A DNA stretch of 64,000 nucleotides from Hybos culiciformis (Eukaryota > Arthropoda > Insecta > Diptera > Hybotidae), in the NCBI GenBank assembly GCA_964007475.1, contig OZ023273.1:42967525-43031524 (forward strand), in the 5' to 3' direction. The position numbers and the translations under genes were made by a program. Under the pieces are notes generated by a model. That model worked only from the letters and a program-made list of their open reading frames with translations, did not search any database and was not told the origin of the DNA. Positions 49,750 to 61,900 of this stretch are shown in pieces. Numbering within the stretch: position 1 is the first letter of the stretch; each line of letters begins with the position of its first letter.

Positions 49750-51925
49750 TTAATGCGCTAAGACATTTGATTTAAGCTGTCGAGAGGAAGTCAACTGATT
49801 TTGACTATTTTTGACACCTGCCACAAAGAAGATGAACTTTAGTTGTATTTCTTTGAGATTTGTTGTAATTTTTTTTAATTCGTTAACATTTATTTCTCTG
49901 AACAAAGCCTGTTCATAAAAAATTATCATTTAAAATAATTTGTTATTATTTTCATTATCCTGATTTTTTTTTTTTAACTCTTGAAATAATTTTAATTGAA
50001 ATTGAAAAAGTTTTTCAAGTAATTAAAAGCATAGAAAATTTCCTTCATAATCATGCAAAAATATTTTTACACTTAGATTTTTCATTAAACTTTTTAAATA
50101 ACTTATGATTCAAATTCAACTACTTATTATAGCTATTTATATTTAAAATTAATAATATTGATTATATACATAATATTTAAGTTAGTTAATTTTTGCATAT
50201 CTTTTAAATTAAGCTTAAGGCTATTTAAAACTAAATTGGGAAAATTCATATTCAATCTCGTTCTCAACAGCAGTTCATATTTAACAATTTGAAGAAAAAT
50301 AATCATTTCTACCTCAAGAATTAATCAATTCCCTAATAAGCATAATAAATTTTGCATGTACTTTCACATTCGTTCATAAATCAATTTTTATTTATATATT
50401 CGATCTCTCTTAGCTGTCGATCTATCAATTAATAGTTTCAACGTATATTATAAAGTTGAAATAAATTTTTTATTTAAAAAAAGTAATTTAATTTTAAAAC
50501 GCATGAATGCATTATATTCTTTGTGGCTCTTGTTAATGTCAATTTATGTCAACTCTATACACAAAGTTCATAATTGTCAATGTAGTTAATGTAATAATGT
50601 CTATGATGATATTTTTAGTCTGATGATGTGCATTGTACACTTAACATAAAAAATATATTACAATTTATGTAAGCTTCCAACATAATGTTATGTTTATATT
50701 ATGTAGAAAATACAAAAAAAATAATTTTTTACTATAATTCGAAAATTTTGTTTGTTATAATATTTGAAAGATCCTTTATTAAACATGATGCTTCAATTTA
50801 TTGTTTTTTGTTTGTGTTCAATGCATATTATCAACTTGAAAATGTAATTTTGTGCTGACATTATTTATTTTTTCTTATAAAAGTTAAGTGTAATGCCAAG
50901 AAATGAAAATTTTGCTTTTTCTTTTAATGTAGAATATAAGAATATATAGAACTTGAAGAAAAAAAAGAAAACTGAAAAACTAAGAAGAAAAAAAAAAATT
51001 GTTATTTCCGTTGAATTTAATTGGAAAAAATTACTTTTTTTCGGATATTTGCCTTTTAATGTTTTTTTTTTCTTCTTCTTTTTGCAAGAAAATGACTTTT
51101 AAGAATCTTAAAAATTCTTACTTATTTTAAATGTAGTTTCCTATTTTCTTGTTTTTTTTGCTTGCACTTGAAAAATTTCTGTCATGATTCCAAATTATTA
51201 TTTTCAAAGTAAATAATCGCTGTTGATTCTTAAAATTGAATTTCAAATGTTTGAAATTAAAATTTCCTTGTTTTTTCCGTTTGGAAAAATTTAATAATAT
51301 ATATAAGAGTACGGGAAATTAGTAATTTCATCCTGTTTCCTCGCGGTAATTTTTTTTGGGATCCACTGATTTGATGCGATTTAATGTGGAAAATATAAAT
51401 AAAAAATTGTAATTAAAAGAAAGGAAATGTTGTTCTTTATTTAATTAGAAAATTAATCGCTGCCAGCTAAGAGAATCTATTTTTGTTTCTTAAAGTTGAG
51501 CAAAGAAATATGTTTTGAAAATAATAAAAGTTTTTTATACTTTTTTTTTGTGCACTGGCAAGAGTTTTGTTTTACTCGGTGAAAAACTGTATAATTATAA
51601 TTTTAACTAATGGAATGTTCATGCATTGACAGCTTTCGTTGATCTTTTGACAGTGTAGAAGAATTTTTATTTCAACGAATGAATTAATTTTTGATAACTC
51701 TTAATTTCTTCTACTGTTAAACATTTTGTACAAAATTAGAAATTCTTTACTTTTTAAAACTATTTTTTAGTAAATTTTTACTTAAATTATATAACGATAG
51801 AAATTACATTATTTTATAATGAAATGAATATGTTTTAATATTGACGTCATAGAAAAACATAATTTTTTTTATACAAATTTTGCCTTAAATTCAGAAAATT
51901 CTATCATCAAGACAAAATTAAGTTT
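49750..51925. other. Gene-free AT-rich stretch downstream of the trichoplein-like exons
   Basis: I looked for further charged coiled-coil exons in phase with the donor at 49491 and saw none. The Lys-rich patch at 50945-51000 is interrupted by stops or turns non-helical. Confidence 0.55.
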
Positions 51926-52010
51926 TAATCACCAAAATAAGCGAGGACGGATGGAACAGGATTTTTAAGGTCCGTGTCACTGTGTAACCTCTCCTTTATT
52001 TTGGTGATTA
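51926..52010. mobile_element. Very short inverted-repeat element, 85 bp
   Basis: TAATCACCAAAATAA and its perfect complement bound a GC-richer centre, with partial pairing continuing inward (CGAGG/CCTCTC). No target duplication is evident. It may be a micro-MITE or a structured relic. Confidence 0.35.
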
Positions 52011-52300
52011 TGAGTTAGTTCATTTAGGTTTAAATAAGTTTTGCGGATCAAACTTTAATTGACCTTATGTCCTTTTTATAAAGGATAACAACATTACTTG
52101 TGAATTGATTTTAAGTCAGCCTATGTTTATATAATATCAATTTAATTTTTGAAGTTTATACTTCTTTAGCGACGTTGGAAGAAATTTGGTAGAGGGTAAA
52201 AATCCATTTTCATATAGAATTTTTCTGAGAATCGTCATCATTTTTCTGAGAATCGGCCGTCATCATTTTTTTCAAATATTAAAAAAAAAAAAAAACCATA

Positions 52301-52370
52301 ATTGGGTTCGAACCTGGCACCTTCAGACTTATTAGTCTGGTGTTCTATCCACTAAGCCATATGGCCATAT
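52301..52370 (-). repeat. tRNA-Arg-like repeat head, copy a
   Basis: On the minus strand, GGCCATATGGCTTAGTGGAT is the A-box end, CAGACTAATAAGTCTG makes a 5-bp stem with a 6-nt loop, and GGTTCGAACCC is a perfect B box. It resembles tRNA-Arg, but the loop is one base short and the acceptor ends do not pair. Relatives at 52603, 54415, 55612 and 56985 share its leader, so it belongs to a dispersed family. Confidence 0.6.
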
Positions 52371-52435
52371 AATTTTTGCTTTCTAAAATCATATAAAGAG
52401 TATTCTTCTAAATAATATAAATAATATAGTTCAAC

Positions 52436-52880
52436 TTCTGTTTTGTTCTTTAATACGGTTAGTGGAATGAAATAAACGGGTTCATGAATACGATTAGGAA
52501 GGAAGGAAATAAGAGAGAAATTTTTAAAATAAATTCCGGCGATTTTAATTATTAAAGAAGACAAGTGCTCTTTTATGTTATTTTAGAAAGCTAAAATCAT
52601 AAGGGCAATATGGCTGAGTGGATAGAATATCGGATTACAATTCTGAAGGTGCCAAGTTCGATCCCCCGATACTGAGAATTTTATGAAATTTTTTTTTTTT
52701 TAATTTTTTTAACATAATAATGTAGTTACGCCAAATACAAAATACCAAAGAGGGAGAGACAATAAATTGGTCAATTAATTTTTGCAGATTGATCTAATTA
52801 ATTTCCGTAAAGCGTCATAATTTTTAAAGTTAAAATTTTTCTCTTAATTTAAGTATCTGTACTTCGTTTTGGTAAATATT
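52436..52880 (+). repeat. Direct repeat D1, includes tRNA-like copy b
   Basis: This segment is repeated at 55497-55880 with very high identity. It starts near TTGTTCTTTAA, contains AATAAACGGGTTCATGAAT, then the tRNA-like head (52603-52668: GGCAATATGGCTGAGTGG ... AAGTTCGATCCCC), and ends CTGTACTTCGTTTTGGTAAA. D1 carries about 66 bp just before the tRNA-like head that D2 lacks. Confidence 0.85.
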
Positions 52881-53043
52881 CACAGCTTTTTCGTGCAATC
52901 TTATTTTCACAATAGAATTAACATAATCTTGTGATCATTCATAAAAAATTTAGACACCGGATAATAGGTATATCACTAAAGTCCCAACTAATTTTCAAAC
53001 ATGTTTTACCACTTACTATGACAAGACAGTTATATGTATATAT

Positions 53044-53837
53044 CAGGGACGAATCCTTCATATATTGAACTTATTGAGTGCTTCCGTAGAAAACATTTTA
53101 AAATTTAACAAATAAAAACATAGGTTAAAATTTAAATACTGCATTCAATAGAAATTACCCCTATATTACGCTTTATTTACAATAGGTACATATTTTCCTA
53201 AAGGCTTCCTAATATTAAGAAAGAATGCAAAATTTTAATTCATTATTATGATTACAAAAAATTTCCCATTCAAAGAGAATTTTGGTATAGATGTCGCTTT
53301 TGAATACTGAAATTTCTTCTCATAGTAAAATTTTTGAAATCATTATTTTTTGTATAGAATTTTTATTAACAGCTAAATTTCATAGCAAGCGTTAAACTAA
53401 ATTTCAATAAAGCAAATAATGATTTCAAATTATGCATTCTCAATAATGTGAAGGGATAAAAATTAAATTCCCTTTAATATCAGAGACACTAAATTTACCG
53501 TCTAAATTAGGAAAGGGAATTATGTATAAGAATATGAATAATGAAAGAAGGAAATTTATTATACTAATTTGATTTTGTTTGGTGATTTCAAGATACAATA
53601 AGACGATATAATTTTTAAATATTCAAATAATTCAAATTAAATTAACTTAAAAAACATTCGGATCAATAATTAACATTAAATGTACCTAAATTAACTTCAA
53701 AATAATTAAAATGAACCTATGTATTTCAGATCATTTCAATATCTTGCCTTATTTAATATGGTGTTATATCTAAGTATAAAAAATATTAAATTCTATTAGT
53801 GTGCTTCCGATATTGAAAAACTTACGCTTCGTGCCTG
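53044..53837. mobile_element. hAT-like element inserted in left palindrome arm
   Basis: The termini CAGGGACGAATC and, inverted, CAGGCACGAAGC are flanked by a perfect 8-bp duplication, GTATATAT (53036-53043, 53838-53845). The mirror site in the right arm reads straight through, giving the empty site. Length is 794 bp. No ORF is recognisable. Confidence 0.9.
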
Positions 53838-54414
53838 GTATATATGTATTTAAACAAGCATTTGTTAATCCTGTTGTAGTTAATAAGATAATAAACGCTA
53901 AAAAAAGTACGAATTTCCCGGGAGAAAAATAAGTAAGAAAAGTGATCACATTTCATTTCATGTTTCAAGTTTTTGTTTTGTTTTTTTTACAGAGATCATG
54001 TAACCACTAAAGTTATAAACATTATATCCTATAAAACAAATTTATAATATTGGACGCACTAAACTCGTTACAAATAATTTTATTAAAGCCTTGAGAAACA
54101 ACATAGGTATATTTTGGCATTGATAGTATAGATATCGATCAAGTAATTTATCATTATAGGTTTTCCCGGCTCAAAATATGCAAAAAAAAAATTTTTTAAA
54201 ATAGGTAGCTCTGGTGAAATAAAGATTACCAGACCAAAAATTTTGGCTAGGAATTCATAATTATCGTACACTTTTTTAATTTCAAATATATGTATATATA
54301 GGGCCCAATATTACAATTACAAGCAAAAAAATTACATATTCTACCAATAAAAAAATTATGTTCAAAAAAATTAAAAATTATTATGTTCAAAAAAATTAAA
54401 AAAAAAATGTATTT

Positions 54415-54485
54415 ATTGGGGGGAATCGAACCTGACACCTTCACTCTTAAAGTCCGATGTTCTAGTCACCAAGCCATATAGCCCA
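54415..54485 (-). repeat. tRNA-like repeat head, copy c
   Basis: On the minus strand, GGGCTATATGGCTTGGTGA ... GTGTCAGGTTCGATTCCCCC has A- and B-box-like motifs and the family leader CAAAATCATAT. It is the mirror copy of 56985-57055. Confidence 0.6.
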
Positions 54486-55496
54486 TATGATTTTGGATTT
54501 CTAAAATATAATAAAAAAATTCTAATAAACCATTCATTTTTTTTTTTATATTTATTTGGAACAAGAAAAACTATTAATTTTCTCCATCTGTCAGTACAAA
54601 TAAATTTTAGGGACGGGGGGGAGTAAGGGGACCCCGCTCGCCCTCGTCTTTTAGGTCATACCAGTACCCACTAACAAAAAAACAATTTTTGTCTTATTAC
54701 TTGTAGAAATCATTTTATTATGTAAAAAAAATTTCAAATATTAAAAAAAAAACAAATCATAATTGGGTTCGAACCTGGCACCTTCAGACTTTTTTTTTTC
54801 AAAAATTAAATATTCTAAAATAATTATAATTTCTTGATATATTTAGAAAAATAATAATTCCATACAATGTTACACTTTGTTGCTCAAATAAATATTAGTT
54901 TTTGGTCAGTTTTCTCAAAATAACCAACTTATCAATGTCATTGAAGGAAAACTGGATGATTTAATAATAAAGTCATTGAAATATAAGTAAAATAAATATG
55001 TGGAAAAAAAATTAATTATTTTGCATTTGCCCACATCTTAAATTTTTACACAAAATTTATACTTAGATTTTAAAATTGATTTTAAGAAAATCTATATTCA
55101 AATAAGGAAATTTAGAATATAAGTTTTGTGTATTAATGCAATTATTTTATTAAAACCATATATATATATGTAATATCAATATTTTTTAGTAAGTACCTAA
55201 TTATAGGCGCAATGCCAATGTCAAAAAATTTTTTTTTACTCAAATTTAATTTTTAATACTATTAAGATTAAAAAAATGTTCAAAAATCATAATTTTATTA
55301 TAATTTATAATGTTAAATACGGTGTTAATATTTTTTTAATTAATTATTAGCTAATAATTCCAAAATCATAACGAATAATGAATTAAATATTAAAGTTGTA
55401 TATATTAAGTAATTAAATTTGAATAAAACCTATAACGATTCAAGAATAATTCATAGTTTTAAAAAAAAGTGCACAATTCCAAAGGCTTCAAAAATT

Positions 55497-55880
55497 CTGC
55501 TTTGTTCTTTAAAGTTCATGAATACGGTTAGTGGAATGAAATAAACGGGTTCATGAATACGATTAGTGGAATGAAATAAGAGAGAAATTTTTAAAATAAA
55601 TTCCAGGGCAATATGGCTGAGTGGATAGAATATCGTATTACAATTCTGAAGGTGCCAAGTTCGATCCCCCGATACTGAGAATTTTATGAAAATTTTTTTT
55701 TTTTTAATTTTTTTAACATAATAATGTAGTTACGCCAAATACAAAATACCAAAGAGGGAGAGATAATAAATTGGTCAATTAATTTTTGCAGATTGATCTA
55801 ATTAATTTCCGTAAAGCGTCATAATTTTTAAAGTTAAAATTTTTCTCTTAATTTAAGTATCTGTACTTCGTTTTGGTAAA
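55497..55880 (+). repeat. Direct repeat D2 inside the palindrome spacer
   Basis: This is the second copy of D1, with a one-base change in the tRNA-like head (ATCGTATT for ATCGGATT) and a duplicated TTCATGAATACG segment near its start. It ends a few bases before the right palindrome arm begins, just as D1 ends a few bases before the left arm begins. Confidence 0.85.
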
Positions 55881-56130
55881 AAAAAATTACTTAATATATA
55901 CAACTTTAATATTTAATTCATTATTCGTTATGATTTTGGAATTATTAGCTAATAATTAATTAAAAAAATATTTACACCGTATTTAACATTATAAATTATA
56001 ATAAAATTATGATTTTTGAACATTTTTTTAATCTTAATAGTATTAAAAATTAAATTTTATTAAAAAAAAATTTTTTGACATTGGCATTGCGCCTATAATT
56101 ACTTACTAAAAAATATTGATATTACATATA

Positions 56131-56306
56131 CAGTAAAACCTGCCTAAGACGGAACCGCAACGGACCGGAAAATAGTTCCGTCTTAGGCAGTTTTCCGTCT
56201 TACACGGGTTGATTTGAAAGGAAAAATCAAAAATCAAAAAAAAAAAAAGTTCCGTCTTATACAGGTTTCCGTCTTATACAGTTTCCGTCTTAGACAGGTT
56301 TCACTG
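56131..56306. mobile_element. Pogo/Tc1-mariner-like MITE, 176 bp
   Basis: TIRs CAGTAAAACCTGCCTAAGAC and, inverted, CAGTGAAACCTGTCTAAGAC are flanked by TA on both sides (56129-56130, 56307-56308). The mirror site in the left arm lacks it. Extra internal copies of TTCCGTCTTA form secondary inverted repeats. Confidence 0.9.
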
Positions 56307-56984
56307 TATATGTTTTAATAAAATAATTGCATTAATACACAAAACTTATATTCTAAATTTCCTTATTTGAATATAGATTTTCTTAAAAACAATTTTAAAA
56401 TCTAAGTATAAATTTTGTGTAAAAATTTAAGATGTGGGCAAATGCAAAATAATTAATTTTTTTTCCACATATTTATTTTACTTATATTTCAATGACTTTA
56501 TTATTAAATCATCCAGTTTTCCTTCAATGACATTGATAAGTTGGTTATTTTGAGAAAACTGACCAAAAACTAATATTTATTTGAGCAACAAAGTGTAACA
56601 TTGTATGGAATTATTATTTTTCTAAATATATCAAGAAATTATAATTATTTTAGAATATTTAATTTTTGAAAAAAAAAAGTCTGAAGGTGCCAGGTTCGAA
56701 CCCAATTATGATTTGTTTTTTTTTTAATATTTGAAATTTTTTTTACATAATAAAATGATTTCTACAAGTAATAAGACAAAAATTGTTTTTTTGTTAGTGG
56801 GTACTGGTATGACCTAAAAGACGAGGGCTAACGGGGGTCCCCTTACTCCCCCCCGTCCCTAAAATTTATTTGTACTGACAGATGGAGAAAATTAATAGTT
56901 TTTCTTGTTCCAAATAAATAAAAAAAAAAAAAAATGAATGGTTTATTAGAATTTTTTTATTATATTTTAGAAATCCAAAATCAT

Positions 56985-57055
56985 ATGGGCTATATGGCTT
57001 GGTGGCTAGAACATCGGACTATAAGAGTGAAGGTGTCAGGTTCGATTCCCCCCAA
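56985..57055 (+). repeat. tRNA-like repeat head, copy d
   Basis: GGGCTATATGGCTTGGTGG ... GTGTCAGGTTCGATTCCCCC is the mirror copy of 54415-54485 in the right arm. The acceptor stem does not pair, so it is not called as a functional tRNA. The ORF overlapping it is spurious. Confidence 0.6.
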
Positions 57056-58080
57056 TGAATACATTTTTTTTTTAATTTTTTTGAACATAATAATTTTTAA
57101 TTTTTTTGAACATAATTTTTTTATTGGTAGAATATGTAATTTTTTTGCTTGTAATATTGGGCCCTATATATACATATATTTGAAATTAAAAAAGTGTACG
57201 ATAATTATGAATTCCTACCCAAAATTTTTGGTCTGGTAATCTTTATTTCACTACCTATTTAAAAAATTTTTTTTTTGCATATTTTGAGCCGGGAAAACCT
57301 ATAATGATAAATTACTTGATCGATATCTATACTCTCAATGCCAAAATATACCTATGTTGTTTCTCAAGGCTTTAATAAAATTATTTGTAACGAGTTTAGT
57401 GCGTCCAATATTATAAATTTGTTTTATGGGATATAATGTTTATAACTTTAGTGGTTACATGATCTCTGTAAAAAAAATAAAACAAAAACATGAAACATGA
57501 AATGAAATGTGATCACTTTTCTTACTTATTTTTCTCCCGGGAAATTCGTACTTTTTTTAGCGTTTATTATCTTATTAACTACACAGGATTAACAAATGCT
57601 TGTTTAAATACATATATACATATAACTGTCTTGTCATAGTAAGTGGTAAAACATGTTTGAAAATTAGTTGGGACTTTAGTGATATACCTATTATCCCGTG
57701 TCTAATTTTTTATGAATGATCACAAGATTATGTTAATTCTATTGTGAAAATAAGACAATATTGAAAAATAGTTCATTCAACTCGCTATTAAAAAACTGAT
57801 TTCTGAATAGGATAGTTTTTTTTTCACAATTAAATTTTTAAAAAGAAATATCATCTCGATACTTAAATTTATGCATCTGTGAACGTTTCCAATATTTTTT
57901 ACATCCATTTTATAGCAATATTCAATTGCATTAATTCATATATGAAATTATACAGTTTTCAACTAAGTTCTCAAATAAGTTTTTAGCTACATTTTAATTT
58001 TATAATATGTATTATAAAATTATAAAACACTATTTATTAATTAAAAGTTTTTTCCATTTATATAAATTAAAATAAAAAAC

Positions 58081-58298
58081 ACACGAAGCAGTCATAGAAC
58101 TGCCTACAGAAGTTTATACTTAAAAATTAAACTATGAAATAACAGTGGCTACAAATGATAGGCTGCTGAGTACAAAATGTAAATTAAAATAAAAATATTT
58201 TAATTTACATTTTGTACTGTCATTTGTAGCCACTGTTATTTCATAGTTTAAATTTTTAAGTATAAACTTCTGTAGGCAGTTCTATGACTGCTTCGTGT
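58081..58298. repeat. Long hairpin, arms about 100 bp
   Basis: ACACGAAGCAGTCATAGAAC at the left pairs with the right end at 58298, and pairing continues inward almost perfectly apart from a bulge (about TAGGCTGCTG). The inner stem AGTACAAAATGTAAATTAAAAT closes a tiny AT loop near 58194. Probably a fold-back MITE. Confidence 0.85.
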
Positions 58299-58561
58299 TT
58301 TTTTTTTTTAATAAAGTTCAAACAATTTTTTGTATTGAAAATCTATAATAAACTAAAAAACGAGCTTACCGAAACGTAATTCTACCTCACTATTGCACAA
58401 TGTTCCACTTGTATATCGCAGATAAAAACTTTAAATCTATCGGAAATTGTTTTCTATAATTTAGGTAAGGCTACTATGTACATCTTATAAAAAATTATTT
58501 TTGAAGAAATTGTTATAAGAATAAAAGTTTGGAACTTGAGTTACTGTTTCATTTGCTTTTA

Positions 58562-58979
58562 TGCCTTGAGCACAGCTAATACCGCAAAGCAATTTTGAGC
58601 TACCGTAAAAACCGATTTTCTGCGTTATTTCTTATTTATTTTAAATAAAAATTATCAAAAACGAAAGATATTAATTTTATTAATTTTTTGTAAAAAGAAT
58701 TTCTTAAAATTATTTCATAATTAATTAGAAAACTGAATTTATTTTTGCTCCAAAAAAAATTGACTACGTCACAAAATAATTTTGTTGTTTCTTTTTCACA
58801 GCGTTTCTTTTGCATCGAAATTTGGTTTTGCTGCATTTTTCTGTCACAATCATATTATAAAAAAAACAAAAGCTGTTGTTTGCAGTTGATTTTTTTGCTT
58901 TCAGGTAAAATTAGCTGTGAACAGGTTTCCGGAACATTCCTTCAAAAATTGCTTTGCGGTATTAGCTGTGCTCAAGGCA
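58562..58979. mobile_element. Harbinger-like MITE, family B copy 2
   Basis: TIRs of about 37 bp begin TGCCTTGAGCACAGCTAATA. The flank is TTA on both sides (58559-58561, 58980-58982). At 418 bp it is almost the same length as copy 1 at 41384-41802, which is clearly diverged. The overlapping ORFs on both strands are not genes. Confidence 0.88.
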
Positions 58980-58982
58980 TTA

Positions 58983-61900
58983 CACTATTTTATTTAAAAC
59001 ACAAAACCCTGCTCGTTTGTTTGATTCAAATCTTGCAACTGATATTTGACCAACTTCCCTCGAATCGATTTTGCAGAGTTTTTGCATCAACTCCAGTCTT
59101 ACAGTAATGCAATTTCGTCGGTAACTATTTTTTTTTATTTTTAAACTACATCACTGAGAAATGAAAATTAGCAAAATTTTAAGCTTTGAGTAAAATTATA
59201 CATACATGTATACAAAATATTAGAATAATCGGTTCGTAGGAACTGAGTCAAAAACTTCGTAGAAAATGAGTGCCTGTCACTAAACAAAAAAAAAAAAAAT
59301 TCTTGGATACAAAAATTATATTGAGTTTTATTTTCTACTTTTTAGTAAATATTTAAATAATAAAATCGTGTCGAATTTATTTTAAATTTTTTTCTGTCTC
59401 TAGCTTATTTTTTTTTCTTAAGATTAAATTTCATTTTATGTACTTTTTTTTGAATTTTTATCAAGGTAGTATCTGTAAATGAATAGTTCTAAAGTTGACG
59501 ATAATGAGAATGGTAGTTAGAAAAACATTTTCACTCCATTAAGCTTCCTATTTGTTTATTTTTTCTTGTATTTTCCGTTTGTTTTCCTTTAAAAGCAATT
59601 AATGGTAAGGTTTTCTGAAAAATAAATTTGCTACAAAAATAAAAGTGAACATTTGAAATTCAGTTTATCTTTTAAATACAAATTCACAAAAATTTAATTA
59701 CGATATGAAATTTTTTTTTTAATTTTCTGAAAGCAAAATATCTTCGTTTACAAAAATAATCATATATTTGTATGAACTGATTATTTATATGAAAGTAAAA
59801 AAATTGTTCGTTCTTTTTGTTTGACATAAAAGTAATCGTTATATAGTATTAGGATTATGATAATAATAATAATAAAATAAAGTCCAGTAAACTTGCTTTT
59901 ATACTCTACACAGTCTTTAGTAACAGTGAATTGAAAAAAAATTAAATTTAAAAACATTAAAATTGATAGAATTTTAATTTATTCATATTTTGAATTTTAC
60001 TGATGAAATTGATAAAATTTTATTTATTTATTCAATTGATGTTAAAAAAGTTTTTGTTCAATAATAATTGTTGTACCTATCTACATATAATTTAAAAAAT
60101 AAAGTTGGTATCATAAAATATACTCTATATAGTTTATAACTATTTAAATTTTTGAAAACAATTTTTATAATTCAAAAGAATTTAAATTTCAAAACTGTCA
60201 TTTCATATTTTTATTTCAGTACTAAAATATTTTTATGTACACTTGATAAACAAAAACTAAATAATATTTTACTATTATTATATACAGAATATAATATTTC
60301 CATTCAACAGAATTTTATTTAGTTCTGAAAATCTTTCCTAAATAAAAAATTTGTTAAATATGAAAAAAATACCGATGAACAGATGTAATCAAATTCCAAA
60401 TTCTATTCAAGTTGTCGCAAATATTTCTAAAAAAAACCCTCTTTTTAGTGACAAATATTTGTTTGAAAAAAGTATAAGAGTAAAGATGCAATCTTTGTAT
60501 TATTTTTATTTTGAATTTAGATTTTTAAAAATTTTTTTCGAAAGTTTCCGCTCTTGAAATTTAGCAATATAAAACTTTGAATGTTGTTCATTTTAGTTAA
60601 AATATGGGTTTGCAGGTAACCTTCAAATATATAGGTAGGTATAGGTACTAAATAAAATTTTACTAAGTGAAAAAATATATTAATTCTTCTTACATTCGAT
60701 GCTTTCCTACATTAATTTTAACTATTTTCTTACGAATATTATTGCTTTGACATTTCAGTAACTAACTAAACTTTTTTTTTAACATTTTTATTTCTGAATA
60801 GAATTAATTAAATACGAAATTTATGAAAATTTTAATGAGTATTATTAAAATAATATCTATATAGAAATTAAATTCAAAATAAGATTATAATATTATTATT
60901 TTTAATTTTAATATTTGAAATTTATTTGAGTTACATATTTGCAATTTGTGGAAAAAAAAAAATTAAAATTAAAAACTATATATATGTATACACATGCTTT
61001 ATTGAATTAAATTTTATTATACTAAACGAGTCAAGGAAAATATATAATATTTCATTTAACATGTTCACTTGAATTTATTAATGAGCCGGAATGAATATTT
61101 ATAATAGGGAAACAACATTTTATATTAAGAGGAAATATGCACATTTTAATAATAAGTTGACGCACCGTTATCTTACTTATAATAATGTAAGATATATATG
61201 ATTTTCTACATAGAATGATTTATAGTAGAGAAGCCATTATATTTTTTTTTCTTAACATATTACAAAATTTTAGCACTACATTATAAATGTTATTTTATTT
61301 TTCCAAAAATAAAAAATTCTTTTTTTCTTCTCCTTTATTGGAATTATTTTCATTTTGGATGTTTAGTGTATGCCTACGGTGAATTATTGTTTGAAGATAT
61401 TGTGCTTTTGACATTCATCATATTCATACAATCTATCAAATTCAATCTATTCAATATGTCAATTTGAATCTATTCAAAATTTAATAAAATATCGGACATT
61501 TATGATTCTTTTTTTTTTATTTATTTTTTTTTTTTTTTTCATATACATATGATATTTGTTATTTCATTGATATTTGAAGGTAAGCGTTTTGTCCTTTTAA
61601 TTTTTATGTTTGTATACCTTTATATATATATATATATCTAATATTGTATAAATGTGTATATTGATTAAATTATAAACATTGTAGGAGTTTTGAAAAATTA
61701 AATAAATATTTTTGAATTCCTTATTTCCTAGTATTATTTTCAATAAATCTGTTATTGAAAAATTGTTAATTTTATTTTGTCTGTAATCAGAAATATTAAT
61801 AGAAGAAGATATAAATAAATTTTAGAGGAAATTGATGTCATATTGCTAGATTTATTTATTTTTTTTTTTTTCAAAAAATTTCTACATCTAAAAATAAAAC

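Larger units (their letters stand above)
52899..55412. repeat. Left arm of large palindrome
   Basis: This arm is the reverse complement of 55886-57754 except for the 794-bp hAT insertion at 53044-53837. Without insertions the arms are about 1.7 kb each. It includes a tRNA-like head (54415-54485, minus), a B-box remnant (54765-54790, minus) and a GC-rich patch (54607-54655). Confidence 0.92.
55886..57754. repeat. Right arm of large palindrome
   Basis: This arm mirrors 52899-55412 and carries a 176-bp TA-flanked MITE (56131-56306) absent from the left arm. It includes a B-box remnant near 56690-56705 and a tRNA-like head at 56985-57055 (plus). Small differences (for example GAGGGCTAACGGGG against the left-arm equivalent) show the arms are diverged. 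Confidence 0.92.

Noticed and set aside
52301..57055. Functional tRNA genes
   Set aside because: A and B boxes are present but acceptor stems do not pair and anticodon loops are irregular; the copies belong to a repeat family.
54083..57239. Mirror ORFs sharing the stretch VSGSIPPNEYIFFLIFLN
   Set aside because: They are the same tRNA-like repeat and T-rich tail read in both palindrome arms, not a duplicated gene.
52899..57754. Palindrome as a pure assembly artefact
   Set aside because: The arms differ by two distinct insertions and several substitutions, so they are not simply the same reads assembled twice; long-read confirmation would still be useful.
58636..59107. ORFs of 66 and 120 aa on opposite strands, one with several Cys residues
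   Set aside because: They lie mostly inside the Harbinger-like MITE at 58562-58979 and are not conserved in its copy at 41.4 kb.
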